A DNA stretch of 64,000 nucleotides from NCBI GenBank assembly GCA_963070105.1, contig OY718803.1, positions 10,149,823-10,213,822 on the forward strand, in the 5' to 3' direction. Each line of letters begins with the position of its first letter. Within the stretch, counting starts at the first letter, position 1. The position numbers were made by a program, and so were the translations under genes. This document shows, piece after piece, positions 16,401 through 28,800 of the stretch. Source of the stretch: Litomosoides sigmodontis (taxonomy: Eukaryota > Nematoda > Chromadorea > Rhabditida > Onchocercidae). The notes below the pieces were generated by a model that saw nothing but the letters and a program-made list of their open reading frames with translations, was not told where the DNA came from and searched no databases.

Positions 16401-17927
16401 AAATCATGAGGAGGGCCAAGTATGTTCCGCAGCCATTGGTGTACTGGTTGATTTGTGCCGTGCACTAGAAGCAGCTTTAATGCCTCATTTAGATGAATTT
16501 ATGGGATTACTCTTTCAAATTGTGCAGGTTTGTTATTGATTGGTGACTTTACCTTAGGATATGGAACTGCATTAACTTAAATATGTTGAGATTGCTTCGT
16601 TGCAAAAGATTTTATGTGGTAGAAAATTTGAAAGTTTACAGATCAACTTTTTTAAGTTGTAAACTGGTCGAACAGAAGTGAGCTTGGATTTCAGAATATG
16701 AATTTTAAACATTAGGTGTTTTACTACAACCCATAATAAAAAGTGAAATTCAGGGCGTCTGGTGGTTTATTCTTTTTTTCCTTTACTTATAAAGCATTGG
16801 TCCAATGATTTTCTTTTGCAGAGTAATAAAATAGACCGACTAGTGAAACCAGCGGTACTTTCATGTTTCGGTGATGTTGCATTGGCAATCGGTCCTAATT
16901 TTACTCGTTACTATGAATACGTCATGGCCATGTTAGTCATGGCCCTTTCTACGGCTAAAGTAGAAGATCCGGTTAGTGTACACAAAAATCAAATTTTTGT
17001 TGTGAATTTAGAATAATATTGTTCACCGTTTTCTTTCATAAATACTCGCTGTATATTATGAAATTATATATGCACACATGTTGAGGCACATATAGTTGTT
17101 ATATAAGGTCATTCTATTCAGAAATATAAATAGAAGTTTGCAATTTCAGGAGGACTACGATAATGTTGAGTATGTAGAGCAACTGAGAGAAAGTTGTGTG
17201 GAAGCATATGCGGGTATTGTACAGGGAATGCGAACAACACAAAATAATGAACTTCATCAGCTACAAGATCAGATACAAAATATGCTTGGCTTAATTGAAC
17301 TCATTGCTACCAGTAATTCACCAGATTCCCTGATAGGTGCAGCTTCCGGATTACTTGGTGAGCATCTCCTTTGATAGGATTTCGATTTGTGAGTAGTTGG
17401 AAATATTTTGTCGTAAATGTTACGTCGGTCATTATTTGTATTTTACGTCTTAAGCATCATTTTTTTTCATGGTCCAGTTTTATTTTACAAGGTATGTATA
17501 AGATTTTTGTGAATCCCATAGTTATCATGCCTATTCCTTGTAATCCTCATTTGGTCATTAAATTAAAAGCAATCGTCATTGTTATCTAGCTCTAAATGGA
17601 ACAGAAATACCGACTAATATAAATCGATTAGGGTTTGTAGCTGTTTTGAATGATTTATTTGAAGTAAGTTGTGCAGTAATTTGAGTATTGCAGTACGAAC
17701 TGCTTACATAATCTAAATCCATTTAAAAATTCGGAACGGATCATCTTTTAGGAGATCTCGTTACAACGTTCGGCGAACAAATACTACCGTTTGTTGATAA
17801 CCAGAATATTTCGGCAATCTTAACGAAGGGACGACGAAGTAAAGCAGCAAAAACGAAATCGCTTGCCCTTTGGGCAACAAAAGAGATTAGAAAATTGAAA
17901 ACAGCGAAGATGGAAAATCATACTTGA
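10485..17927 (+). CDS. imb-1: importin subunit beta-1 (karyopherin beta-1)
   Basis: Nineteen exons join in phase to 884 aa (human KPNB1 876): 10485-10533, 10917-10975, 11182-11318, 11567-11702, 12055-12138, 12274-12453, 12813-12959, 13136-13298, 13568-13760, 13864-13984, 14203-14355, 14548-14684, 14911-15085, 15534-15661, 16104-16171, 16337-16527, 16822-16971, 17150-17357, 17752-17927. The protein binds importin-alpha or cargo, FG-nucleoporins and RanGTP to carry proteins into the nucleus. It is a HEAT-repeat solenoid throughout. Diagnostic stretches are [22 protein letters not shown], the acidic loop [28 protein letters not shown], the PRVAANVCW segment, and the C-terminal [19 protein letters not shown]. 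Intron 1 appears to be GC-AG (AA|GCAAGT); the other introns begin GT. The donor after exon 13 (AAG|GTTGCG) is weak but keeps frame. No damage is seen. Confidence 0.97.
17590..17663 (+). other. possible cryptic or alternative exon in the last importin-beta intron
   Basis: Within the intron between 17357 and 17752, a 74-nt open stretch is flanked by a good acceptor (TTATCTAG) and a strong donor (GTAAGTT). Skipping it gives the conserved family C terminus. Including it reads through in frame but shifts the last exon to an early stop, because 74 is not a multiple of three. Confidence 0.35.
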
Positions 17928-19756
17928 AAAGATCAGGTCGAGGTAACATCTTTCATGAAATCATTAGAATATTTGATTGCTCATGATTGTTCCCTTCATC
18001 CATACCATTATTTTTATTTCGTAGCTTTTGCTTTACCGTTCTTCTCAACTCTGGTATATATTGTCTGTCTTTTTGTCGTTTTTATTTTTGTCAACGGGAG
18101 TGTTTGTGGTGTGCTACATTTGTGTTTGGAAATTATTGTGCATCATTTATATAGATATTTCAGCTTAACTATTTTTCTCAAATTGCGAAAGTTAAGTTTT
18201 TCGAACTTTGTATCAAAATTCTTTGATTTTTGAAGTTTTATTACAAACACAGTTTTCCTTCGGTACTTTGTTCTGATGTGTGGATGATCCTTTCGCTGTT
18301 TTAAAGAAGAGGGAAGTTATTAATATGAATTATTATTTATTTCTTCAACCATATGAAAATTCTAGTTAATGAGCAATAAGCAAATGTTGTGCTGTATTTT
18401 GACATAACGCCCGGTTTCCTACCAATCTTAAATTTTACTGGTTTTATTAGTCGTTTGTTTCATTATTTAGTGCAGTAGTTTTCACATATCCGTAGCCGAC
18501 CGAGCATAACTACTACGTAAGTTTTTAGTGCTGGCTGGGATATTTGTAATCTGGATAATCACCTTTAATATATTTGTTTAGCCATATACCTGAACATTAG
18601 GGAATATTTCTTGCTTCTTGAATACTTCTTTGACGCGGAGTTCGACGCCTCGTTTGAAGAACGTGAATTCTTAATTTGAATTTTGTCATTTTTTTCGAAT
18701 TCATTGATATTCTGAATTTCTGGAATCCTACTGTATGCTTTTCTTCCGATTTCAAAATGCTGATAATTGCAGACCTTGCTGTGCAAAACATTGATTTAGA
18801 CCTTTCTAGGTAGATTTGGCACTATTCAATCGTATATGTGAATGTTTGTTGGTTTGTATCTTGCAAATTTTTCTGTTTTAGCTTATCTTTGTGAAATTGG
18901 AACTTTGTCCATTTTTTATCATTATTCAAAGCTATTCCAGCGTGATTAAAATTGTGGAATTTTGTTTCGATATCATGATACATTTGTTGTTGATCACCAT
19001 TCGCAATGCTGCGCCTTTTTTTTTGGTTTTCCACATCGTTTTTGTAATGTCGTAAGCTTTTTCAGCAATCTTTTCCCACTATTCGAATTTTCAGTTCTCA
19101 CCATTTTCGTATGATTTTAAGGAAAATCTAAGTTTTTTGAAATTCTGATTGCATTTCAAAACTAGTTGTTGGGAAATGGCACGATTTTAGTCTTTTCAAA
19201 ATTTATGGCAACATTAATTCCGGTCGTCATATATCGCAATTTCTAGAACAGTTCGATTCCGCAGTATTTTCAGTTTTGTTTTTGGCGAGGCCTACTATAA
19301 TACTTAATTCCTTCGCCGATTCAAGGGTCTTCGATAATGTCCACATCTGTCGCTGCTTGTTATTATCGTTCGTCCATATAGTTCTAGCGGTGTCGTCGTT
19401 TTTTCTGTATATCTCTCTGGTGTGTATTATTTTCATGTTATAGTTCTGATCCCCTTAATTATTGGAAAATTCGAGATCGAAATATGTTGTATGTATGTTG
19501 TTTCATTTTATTCTGTGGACAATGTGTTCCTAGCTTGCAAATCCATATTTTATTTTTGCTTTTTTATTCAAATGTTACTTCAATGCTCATTTTGTTGGCA
19601 CAAATCTGACTTTGATCTTTTTCCTCACACATCACACTTTTGTTTTGCAACTTCTAATTGCCGTTCCCCAGAGGTTTCTCTCGTTTTTTCTTTATTCTTT
19701 TACTTTTTTTATTTAGAAATGTCTGATAGAATGACTGATGTAATACATCTTCCTTG

Positions 19757-19790
<34 letters not shown>

Positions 19791-22473
19791 ATTCTGTTTT
19801 AGCAAGGTTTTTGTAACAATCTGTTATCAATTGAGCAGCAGATCCTTTACGGTTAAAGCTGATGAGAATATTTTGTCATTGATACAGTGCTATAGTTGTA
19901 TACGCATTTACAGTTTGTCCAAATTATTTTCAAGTTTATTTCTACATGTAAGAAATCAACACCTTACCATCTCCTTCTCTTATAATTTTCCCTCATAAGT
20001 CGTTGTTATTTCCAAATATGGACAGCTCTGATTATCATCAATCTCACTGATAACCTTCTATTGTGAAAAATGAAGATGAAAGAAGTAGCAAATCAACCAA
20101 TCAATTTTTCCGCCATTTATCATCGTTCATGTGTGGCTGTACGCGACCGCCGTGCTAGGACATAGCTTGCGGCATAATCTTCTATGGAACAAATAGAAAG
20201 GAATACCATAGCAATACCATAGGGCTTAGAATGACCTAACTTCCTGTAATCATGATTGGTAATTTACAACAAATAGTTCTAAAACTATATAGAAATACCA
20301 TAAATTTTGATTAGTAACAGAAATAATTAAATTTAGCACTCGTGAATAACAGTTTAGATTAAAACATGAAGTAATTAACGTTCTGCTATATCCTAATTAT
20401 AAAATTATATGTGAAATTATATTATAAGTTTAAAAATAAAACTATACTTCATCACTTATTGTAAAAATTCATTATTTATTATTAAAGTGCATTATAAAAT
20501 CCAACCGCGAAAATGTGGTATTTTATCCGTTTCTCTCTCAAGGAATTTACTACAACTTCAACTGCAAATAATTTAAAAATTAACAACAAATAACACTTAG
20601 TAATGATTATTAATAGTTACCTTACCTTCTGAATTTGTCAGCTCATCTTTTTTTCTTTTAGCGAATGGTTTTATGGTACCAAATCAGCAGAAAAGCAGAC
20701 CTACTGCACTTGTGAGAAATATGCTAAACTGTTAGAGTTGTGGAAGAATAGGTAGAAGACGATTCTTAACAGTACCTTCTTTTTGTCGCACTTTAGTGTA
20801 GCACTAGTAAATGAAATTAGGAAATTCCTTTTTTACTGTAAAATCTCTAATTTTCATTTATTGATTAGGTAAACTTAGCACCGCACTTATGAATGTAAAA
20901 TCCCAGAAATTATCGTACGCGAAGTACAAAAACAGCGCAAATGAAAAATTCAAAGGCAAGAAATGAGCCGATAATTGCAATTTCGAGTATGCCACATTGC
21001 AAAATGTATAAATATTTAAACTTTACATAAAATTATTTGAGACAGCAGAAGAAGACGCATAAAAATCATAGTAAAACCCGTATTCCGAAAGGAAGCATCA
21101 TAATGCAAGATATTCTTACCACAGATAAGTTAATAGAACAGGTAGTTTCATCCATAACATTTAATTATAAATAATATCACGATAAAGCCTAATTTACATT
21201 TCTACTACACTTCTTTTCGCTTCTACTCTTGTACACTGTTCCGCAATTAGAATTCCAAGTGAAAGGCCGAAATTGAAAATGGACTACTTTGAAACAGATT
21301 CCATAATTTCACTAAAAGTTCACATTTTATGTTTTTTTTTAGAGAAAGAATTTGAATATTTTAGTTATTAAAATGAAATGACGGCTGATAATGTCATATA
21401 GTGTTTATTTGTTGTATGCATACATGAATATTCATAAATATCAATGCATGTGTACCTCAACTAACTGCTAAATGATTTCGTGATTTTACAAAAGTTACCT
21501 CATCTTGTTGTTTTAGTACGCATACAGCTTTGTTCCTCTTTAATCAATCTCAGCATCAATACAACAGTAATTAAACGCTTTTTTTAAGCTTCTAGAATAA
21601 TCGCACTCTTCGTATACGACCTTTTGATCCGTTTGACGTCTGCTAGATAACTTCCTCGTTTGAAGATGACATCACATTTTACACTTTCAAAGTTTTCATT
21701 TCATGTAAATTTCTCCTTCTATTCAATTTCACGCATCCACGCAGTATTACATTAATTTATAACTGCATTATTTTTGTTCTTAGTCTAGATAAGCCAGTCA
21801 CACTTAAGCCATTCACACGTACACACACATACTCACGCATCCATACATTTCACACACCTATATATTTATCCATCCACTAACCTCTCATCGCTTTTCTAAT
21901 CCCTCCTTCACTTCGATCACAGTTCATTCACTACTGTGCCACTATTCCACGAAAACTAATTTACCTTACTTACTTGTCACTTGTCACTCTCTACGAGTTA
22001 CTATTGCAATACCGCTTTACTACTTTGCGTTGCATCCTAAACTAATTCCCAAATTGTCCAGTCAGCAACAACAACCTTCCACAACACAAACTTATCGGAT
22101 AACCAAAAAAAAAAAAGAAACGTTTAATTCCCACCATATCTTCTTTGGTGATACAAATGGCTAAATTCTTAATTCACAACAGAAGTTTCAGCTCAGCAAC
22201 TTCGCTGAATTGAAATAATTCGACTATACTTTCATGCAATGTTTTGTGCATGAGTGAAGGCTGCAATTTCAGTAAAATCCACATCAATGTATTCGTTTAC
22301 TGCTCACATTTCGCTATTACAAGTGAAATATTAGGGGAAAATTCAAATTATAATTAAAAATTATCATCGATGCAAATCACCTTTCGCTAATCACCTCTCG
22401 CTTACATTCGATCAGGAAAGAAGTAAATGAACAATAAATCACAAAGGGGAAAAAGCAATACACGTAGGCTTCC
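17928..22473. other. gene-poor region between importin-beta and the zinc-finger gene
   Basis: Includes the importin-beta 3'UTR. From about 17950 to 19800 the plus strand is markedly T-rich, and several overlapping minus-strand frames of 60-75 codons occur (18565-18791, 18822-19034, 19227-19436). They match nothing I recognise and could be a decayed element or chance. An (AT)n tract lies at 19759-19788. From about 21780 to 22110 the plus strand is C-rich with many CACT/CATAC words. No gene can be supported. Confidence 0.45.
19759..19788. repeat. (AT)n microsatellite
   Basis: Uninterrupted AT dinucleotide run of about 30 bp. Confidence 0.9.
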
Positions 22474-23121
22474 TTACGCCTTCACAATATCACGGCTAAG
22501 CCCAGCGTGTAAAATTATTTCCTTTATTAATGAATCAGTAGCTAAAACGTCGTCTACACTCGGCGTAACAAGCGATTTGGCTATAACATAGTATAGTTTT
22601 TTGATGCTACCTTCATGCGTCTTCATGTGATTTACCAAATGAGTTTTCCGACTGAAATTGCTACCACACTGACAACAGTGAAACGGTTTTACGTTACTGT
22701 GTAGCCGCCTGTGCGCTGCCAGAGGATCAGATCGCACGAATGCCACGTTGCATATGTCACATTTGAAATTTCTTTCACCGTTATGCATCCTCATGTGGAT
22801 GTTCAGGTGTTCCGCACGTTTGAATTCCTTGTGACACAACTGGCACTTGTAAAGTTTTTCACCGCTATGTAATTTCTCATGCCTTTTCAGAGTGAATAGA
22901 CGTCCAAATTTCTCACCACATTTATTACATTTGTAGGCCTTTATGTTGCTATGTGTTTCCTTATGCCTTTTCAAATTGAAAGTTTTTTGGAACTGCTTAC
23001 CACACTCGCTACATTTCAATTCCTTGTTCGGTGCAGCGTTCATTACGTGATCGACGTTTGCTAATCCTGACTTGTCGTACGCTGAGTCAAACGTTACTGA
23101 CAGACTGCCAACGGGTGAAAC
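22474..23121 (-). CDS. five-finger C2H2 zinc-finger protein, 3' exon
   Basis: A minus-strand frame with an ATG at 23043 gives 189 aa. It holds five C2H2 fingers at a regular 28-residue spacing, starting at Cys 11, 39, 67, 95 and 123 (C-x2-C-x12-H-x3-H in each), then a tail of about 46 residues. Linkers are variants of TGEKP, such as HSGEKLYKC and HNGERNFKC. Such proteins usually bind DNA in the nucleus; the target is unknown. The frame stays open upstream of the ATG to a strong acceptor (GCTATTTCAG) with the exon starting at 23121, so the gene probably has earlier exons and the ATG may be internal. The left arm of the large inverted duplication ends inside this exon, and the mirror locus at 46870-47510 is decayed. 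Confidence 0.85.
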   Translation of the reverse strand, partial: VSPVGSLSVTFDSAYDKSGLANVDHVMNAAPNKELKCSECGKQFQKTFNLKRHKETHSNIKAYKCNKCGEKFGRLFTLKRHEKLHSGEKLYKCQLCHKEFKRAEHLNIHMRMHNGERNFKCDICNVAFVRSDPLAAHRRLHSNVKPFHCCQCGSNFSRKTHLVNHMKTHEGSIKKLYYVIAKSLVTPSVDDVLATDSLIKEIILHAGLSRDIVKA

Positions 23122-25889
23122 CTGAAATAGCTTGAGATAAATTGTAAATTAATTACTTTTCGAAATTCATATTGACATTAACAATCAACAGTGTCGTACG
23201 GATATCATTATGAAATTCTTGTTTCATCGAGGTCACTGTTGCTAGTGTGATAAATTTGAATAAATTTTAAAAACTGTGAGTAATGTCGTATTTGCGTACC
23301 GTTACTTGCGCAATACATGACGGCAACACAAACAGTGTTAAGTGATATGGCAATAGCATAACTGACTGCAACACTTTGTCTGAAATGAGAAAATGTAAAA
23401 TTCTACGTAACATTTAGCAGCGTCCTCACAAAAGTTGAAACTATCACGAGGAGATCAGTAGCGTTTCCATCCAGCACGCGAATTGCATAGTCTATGACTG
23501 CGCATGAATCACAGAAGTGCAATTTTCGCTAAAGAATTTCAAATTAGGAAAACCGAAATTTCTCTGTTAACAGAAAGCCATCTTGTGTTCGACTGAAAAA
23601 CCTATTTAGTTTTCAAAATAAAATGAAAGTAATGTAACATTCACGTAAAGCTGCCTGCGTCACATACGATGGCAACACAAACACCGCTAAATAACAGAGC
23701 GGCACCACCACCATCGTAAGTAGCAGCAATACGTCTGAAACGAGGCGGTGCGGAGTTTTAAAGCACAATTTGAAAAAAATGTGCCTCAGCGCTCCGCAAG
23801 GGTCACACAGAGCTCTAATCCCTTTGATTCCATTGTGCTGCAACACTTTTCCTCAGTTGCGGTGAATGAGCACAGTTTAGCGAAAATGCGATTAAAACAG
23901 GCAGCGAAGTAGGGAATCGCCTGATTTACATGAATTTAAATAAATTTTACACACTTCTCAATGATTTCCCACCAAGATTTTGCAGCAACAACAATGAAGA
24001 AAAGTTGGAAATTTTTGGAATATTTCAGTGTTTTAGAAGAAGCCAAAGTTTGAAAACTGTTCGTGGAGATTGTAAGCGACCTGAAAATTTATGGTAAGTG
24101 CGGTCTTTCCCTTTTTGCTCTCACTAATTTATCACACTGTAAGCTGTAACTGTAAGTGTTGTAAGAGTGTTAGCTGTGCAGATGGAGAAGGAAAACTTTT
24201 GCGCCGCTTCTCATGAATTCACTGGGACGGAAGCGCGCCGCAACAAGCGTTCCAGTCAACAAGTTTTGTCGGATTTGCATGTCGGACGATCAAAGCGAAG
24301 GAACCGGAGAAGTGAGCAGTGTGGCGATAAAATGGGGTGAAGTGGACAGGTCGAAGGTTAAACGGTTCGTTCCTGTACACTTTTGCATAAGTTCATTTGC
24401 ACGTACTAACCGTTGTTGATACATCAAAACACTCTCCCCCCTTGCATCATTGACTTATTCAGAAGCGCAGAGGTACCTCTACCTATGGTATGGAATCGGC
24501 GGGAACTCTGCCTGTTGAGGACATTGTGGTGAGGTCGTAGTGACCCAAACTGTAAACAACATTTGGCCTTTCATCTCCCCCCCCTCCCTCTCCCTCTCCC
24601 TCTCCCTCTCTCTCTCTCTGTCTCTGTCTCTATTGCTTGAATATGTGACCTGAAGAGTGCAAATTGAGGGCCAAAAGGATCGGAGCCTGGAATTCCAGGA
24701 ATTGTTGCAAAAATTGAAATCAGACTAGAAGCGTTGACGTGCGTGGAGCAGATACATTCAAGAGGGCACACATTCGTTCATTCAAAACATTCCTCCCATC
24801 TTACTTTTCACGTCTTGTGGGCAGCCATAATACTCGTTGTTATTGCTGGCCAGCTAGCCGTATTTGGAAATTTCAAGATGAAACAAAGGAAGTTAGTTGT
24901 CTGTGCCGCCACTTCGATGACAACAATTTCACTGCGCTTGCATTTGAACACGCACCACTGGAAATATGAAGGGAAAGGGGGAGAGAGAAAAGAAGAAGAC
25001 AGTGGTTTTCTTTTTTTGCACAGAGCAAGCAGTGCGAGGACATCTTGCTGCTGCTGTGGCGAGGGGGATGGGTTATTACGTCGGACATCGGGTCATTTGT
25101 CCAGTGGTCATTGCAGTACCGTTGCAGTTGCACTTGATGTACGGTAGGTAGTACACTGCAACTTTGCGAGAATAAGAATGCTAATAGTTGTTACGTCATC
25201 TACGGATGCTGCTACCTGATCGATTCCGCATCTCTCCCCTCCACGTAACATTCATCTCCGTTTCACTCTTCTTATTCTGCGTGGGAGGAAAAATGACTAA
25301 CTTCTTATGCGATAGGAATAAATGAATTTTAAAATGAAGCAAAGAGTTTATGTCGATGTGTGAAAGAGCAAACGTTGCACTTCCCATGCTGCCTGATCTG
25401 ACTTCCTAAGAACTCGCTGTGTCCTTAATTCAAAGTAAATTCAAAAACGAAAAAGTTTTTTTCTCTCTCAACAAAACCAAATTTGCCTTCCACTCAAAAG
25501 TGTCCATCAACTTTTGCTCATCCCTCGCACTGCCGATGGCTATCGAGCAGTGTGAAATGTTAGCAATGTAGCAAGGATTGACCTCTGCATCTATGTTGTT
25601 TACAGGTATTTTTCCATAATTTACCTACCATGAGGTCAAGTTCACCGATCACATCACATTGCATCACATCCGAACCGCGCCACCTCAATAGAATAGAGAT
25701 GACCAGTGAGTGCGGCAGCAGTGATGACTTGCAGCAGCGTTCTAGCTGTTGGTTGCTGTGGTCCGTAAACTGAACAACTGCTATTGCTTCATTTCGTTTC
25801 ATTTCCTTTCCTTTCCGGTGCATGCATTGTTCTCCCGAAAAATCTCTCCCGGTTGCTCTCCCGGATTACCCTCGGAGTTCTGTGTGAAA
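23122..25889. other. upstream region of the left nuclear receptor gene
   Basis: Non-coding or unassigned DNA inside the left arm. It contains a diverged internal duplication (23279-23390 and 23629-23744). A 52-codon ATG frame lies at 24182-24340 (plus) and could be a 5'UTR small frame or an alternative first exon. A CT-rich tract lies at about 24579-24630. All of these are present in the right arm too, so conservation between arms does not show they are genes. Confidence 0.5.
24579..24630. repeat. CT-rich simple repeat (CCCTCT/CT)n
   Basis: Pyrimidine-only tract with CCCTCT units passing into CT units. It is mirrored as a GA tract at about 45361-45416 in the right arm. Confidence 0.9.
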
Positions 25890-28800
25890 ATGTCACGACG
25901 AAATGTTGCTTCGAGAACAAGTGCAAATGAGCAGGAACACAGTTCCGGCGACTCATTTCGCATGCCGGATCCGATTACTGCTGCTTCAACCGCTAACACA
26001 ACGATGATGCATGCGAGATTTGCGCCAATCAGCATTTCCAATTCCATCCCAACAGTTTTCAACGCCTTAAACAATCCGTTTGCCTTTAGCAACGAAACAA
26101 ACAGTCGCCTAGCAAGCAATGGTAGCAGTGACAGTCAGAACTTTTTATTTCCAACCGATCGTTTCAATCCGCCGCCACTCTTGCAACCCACCAACATCCC
26201 CCCACCCTACGCCAGCATCATCAACAACGATCCACGCTTCCATTCCGCCTCAGCAATCTTTCCAGCAAATCCGCTCCGGCAGTACAATTCGATAGGCATT
26301 GGTGCGAATGTAGCACCACCATTTGATCGCTTTCTACAATCATTTCCCGCACCACAAGGAAGCGTCGCTGCGATGAATCCGTCATCGGTTCCTATGATCA
26401 GTGTAGCTTCTCTTACGCCAACCATTCCGGCAGCAGCGGCAGCAGCTCATCATACGTCATTACTCCCAACCAATAGTAGTAGCACAGAACCATCAACGTC
26501 ATCCAGCATTCCGTCATCCAGCATTCCGTTAGTGAACGATCAACCATACAGATATTTGCTGTCGTTTGAACAGCAAGCAAAAATAGCGCATGAAGCAGCG
26601 ATGCACTACGCAAATCTCACCGAACACTTAATGGAACACGCAAGGAATGCGGCGGCGGCGGCGGAAAACATGCCATTACCGCCGTTACCGCAAGCGGTCT
26701 TTTCAATGATTCAAAAATACGATCAGCAGAAGGAATCGCTTCGACAGCAGCAGCAGCCGCCGCAAAAACAAGAGGAAGCGGAAAAAGCGAATCAGCCCAA
26801 CATCACCGTTCCGCCGTTTTCGTTCTCTGACGCACTAATAGATCCTCCCGGTGCTCCCGACCCTTCAACGTATATTCCTCCAACCGGATTGCTTGGCCAA
26901 AAGCGAACATCATTAGCTGCAACACTCTCGGAACCAATGATGAAAGCTCGACACGTGGAAAATTTATCCAACACTGACACCACTCCTTCTCGCTCCGAAA
27001 GCAACTCATCAAACAAAACAGCAGCCGAAATACTGCCCATCCTCTCACCACATCCATACTGTCCGGCAGCAACGGAAAATCATTTCGACCAGCAACACAA
27101 TGAGGTGGAGGTGGACGAAAGTGGACGGAAGAACACTAACGTTACACAAACGGTAGCAATTATTCATTCACTGCCTAAAAATGACAGCGTTATGCTTTTG
27201 AAGTTTTGGAATTGTAAACTCTAAACTGAAATGACCTTTGGTTATGATGACCCTTTAGCTACTACAGTACTGTTTCTTTTGCGTTTGCACACACACACAC
27301 ACACATAATTTCACGTCTCTTTTCAGCTTCATCAGCCACCAATTACATCGCTACCGTTGCGGACAATACAAGAACGCTTTAATGGGATGAATGGAAAATA
27401 TGAGACGAAATCAGACAGAAGTGCTCATGAGCACTCACTAAGGAGTGCCAACACAGGTGACACTACAACGATGGATTCACGGTCCCGTTTAGATTCCGGA
27501 ATTTCGATGAGTGCAAATTCGACAGAGAAACAGGAGCAGCAAATACTGTCTTGGCCTACTTCATTTACAGTAAACAATATCCTTGTGGGAAATGAAGGAA
27601 GGGGTGAAAGTGACGTGCTAAAACACGTAGCGGAACCGACAGCTATGATGCTAAATCAAAGGAGAGCATTGAGTCCGCAGAGTGCGACAGCAGTAATGCC
27701 GGCCAATACTGCCGTACTGCCGCCATATTCGATTCCACAACGAAGTACGTCTATTCCTCACGATAGAGTTAAAAATGAAGCTAAGCGTCTGCTCTTCCAC
27801 TTTCAATTCCAACTCTAATCATTTCAGCTATTCAAAATTGTCTCAGTCAAATGGGTTCATCAACAATTCGTGCACCGTTTAAAAGCTTACCGGGATATAC
27901 CGTAACAGCGAACGGTGTATTAATCACGCCGGATGGACGAGCAATCCCACCGTCAGTCTACAATTGCTTCGGTATACCACGTCAACCGTTAGCCTCGTTG
28001 GACTCTAATCAGGAAGATGACAGTAATTTATGCGCAATATGTGGCGATAAAGCTTCGGGCAATCATTACAGTGTTCCGAGTTGCGAAGGATGTAAGGTAT
28101 ACACATTGCGCGTGCGCTCCTCCACAGAACACATTCATTATCAACCAACTATTAGTAGGCGGAATTTGTTGTAGGGTTTCTTCCGAAGGACTATTCAGAA
28201 GAAAATTGAATACGTGTGCTACAAGCAGGGTAATTGTCTAGTGGACCAAAAAAACCGGAACAGATGTCAGAGTTGCCGGTTTAAGAAATGTCTTCGATTA
28301 GGCATGCGTCAGGAATCGGTGCGTTTGGATCGCAATCGACGACGAAAGAAGGATGAGAGCAGGTAAAAAGTGTGTGTGTTGCTAGTAGGCAGAGTAGGCG
28401 AGATTTCACCGCAATTTAAGGAGAGGGTGATTTTTGCAGAGAGAAGGAGATGGAAGAGATTGAGGAGATGAAAAAACTGAAAGCAACTATTGTTAGCGCT
28501 TATCGTGAAGCATTCCCCGGAAGCGGAGGCGGAGGCGTGATGATTGGCAGTCGAAGTGAAGCTGCAGAAAGGATTCACGTATTCCTGAATCACATCCCAA
28601 TGATGGAGGAAATAAGTGGGAGAGATCGCGAGAAAGTGGTCGACAACGGTGTTTACGCAGCTCTGGTAAGTGCTCACTCGTTCAGTTGCGTGTTGATTCT
28701 TTTGATGAGTGGTGAGGGGTGAGGTGTTGTAAGCAACGAACAGTTGAAGAAGCAATCATTTGCACAGACTTTGCGTACTTCCTTCACAACCGAGAACTAC

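Noticed and set aside
18565..19436. Cluster of Lys/Asn-rich minus-strand frames suggesting a decayed retroelement
   Set aside because: No reverse transcriptase, integrase or other diagnostic motif is visible; explained as well by A-rich strand composition.
24213..24419. 68-codon frame with a Cys-x2-Cys word resembling the start of a RING-CH finger
   Set aside because: No further zinc ligands follow, and an overlapping frame (24182-24340) is equally open.
24734..25151. Several overlapping frames upstream of each receptor (also 44840-45257)
   Set aside because: Frames exist on both strands in the same place. Identity between arms reflects recent duplication, not selection, and no splice-consistent model emerges.
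28309..28755. 148-codon antisense frame over the receptor ligand-binding exons (also 41220-41666)
   Set aside because: Overlaps real exons on the other strand and is present in both arms only because the arms are duplicates.
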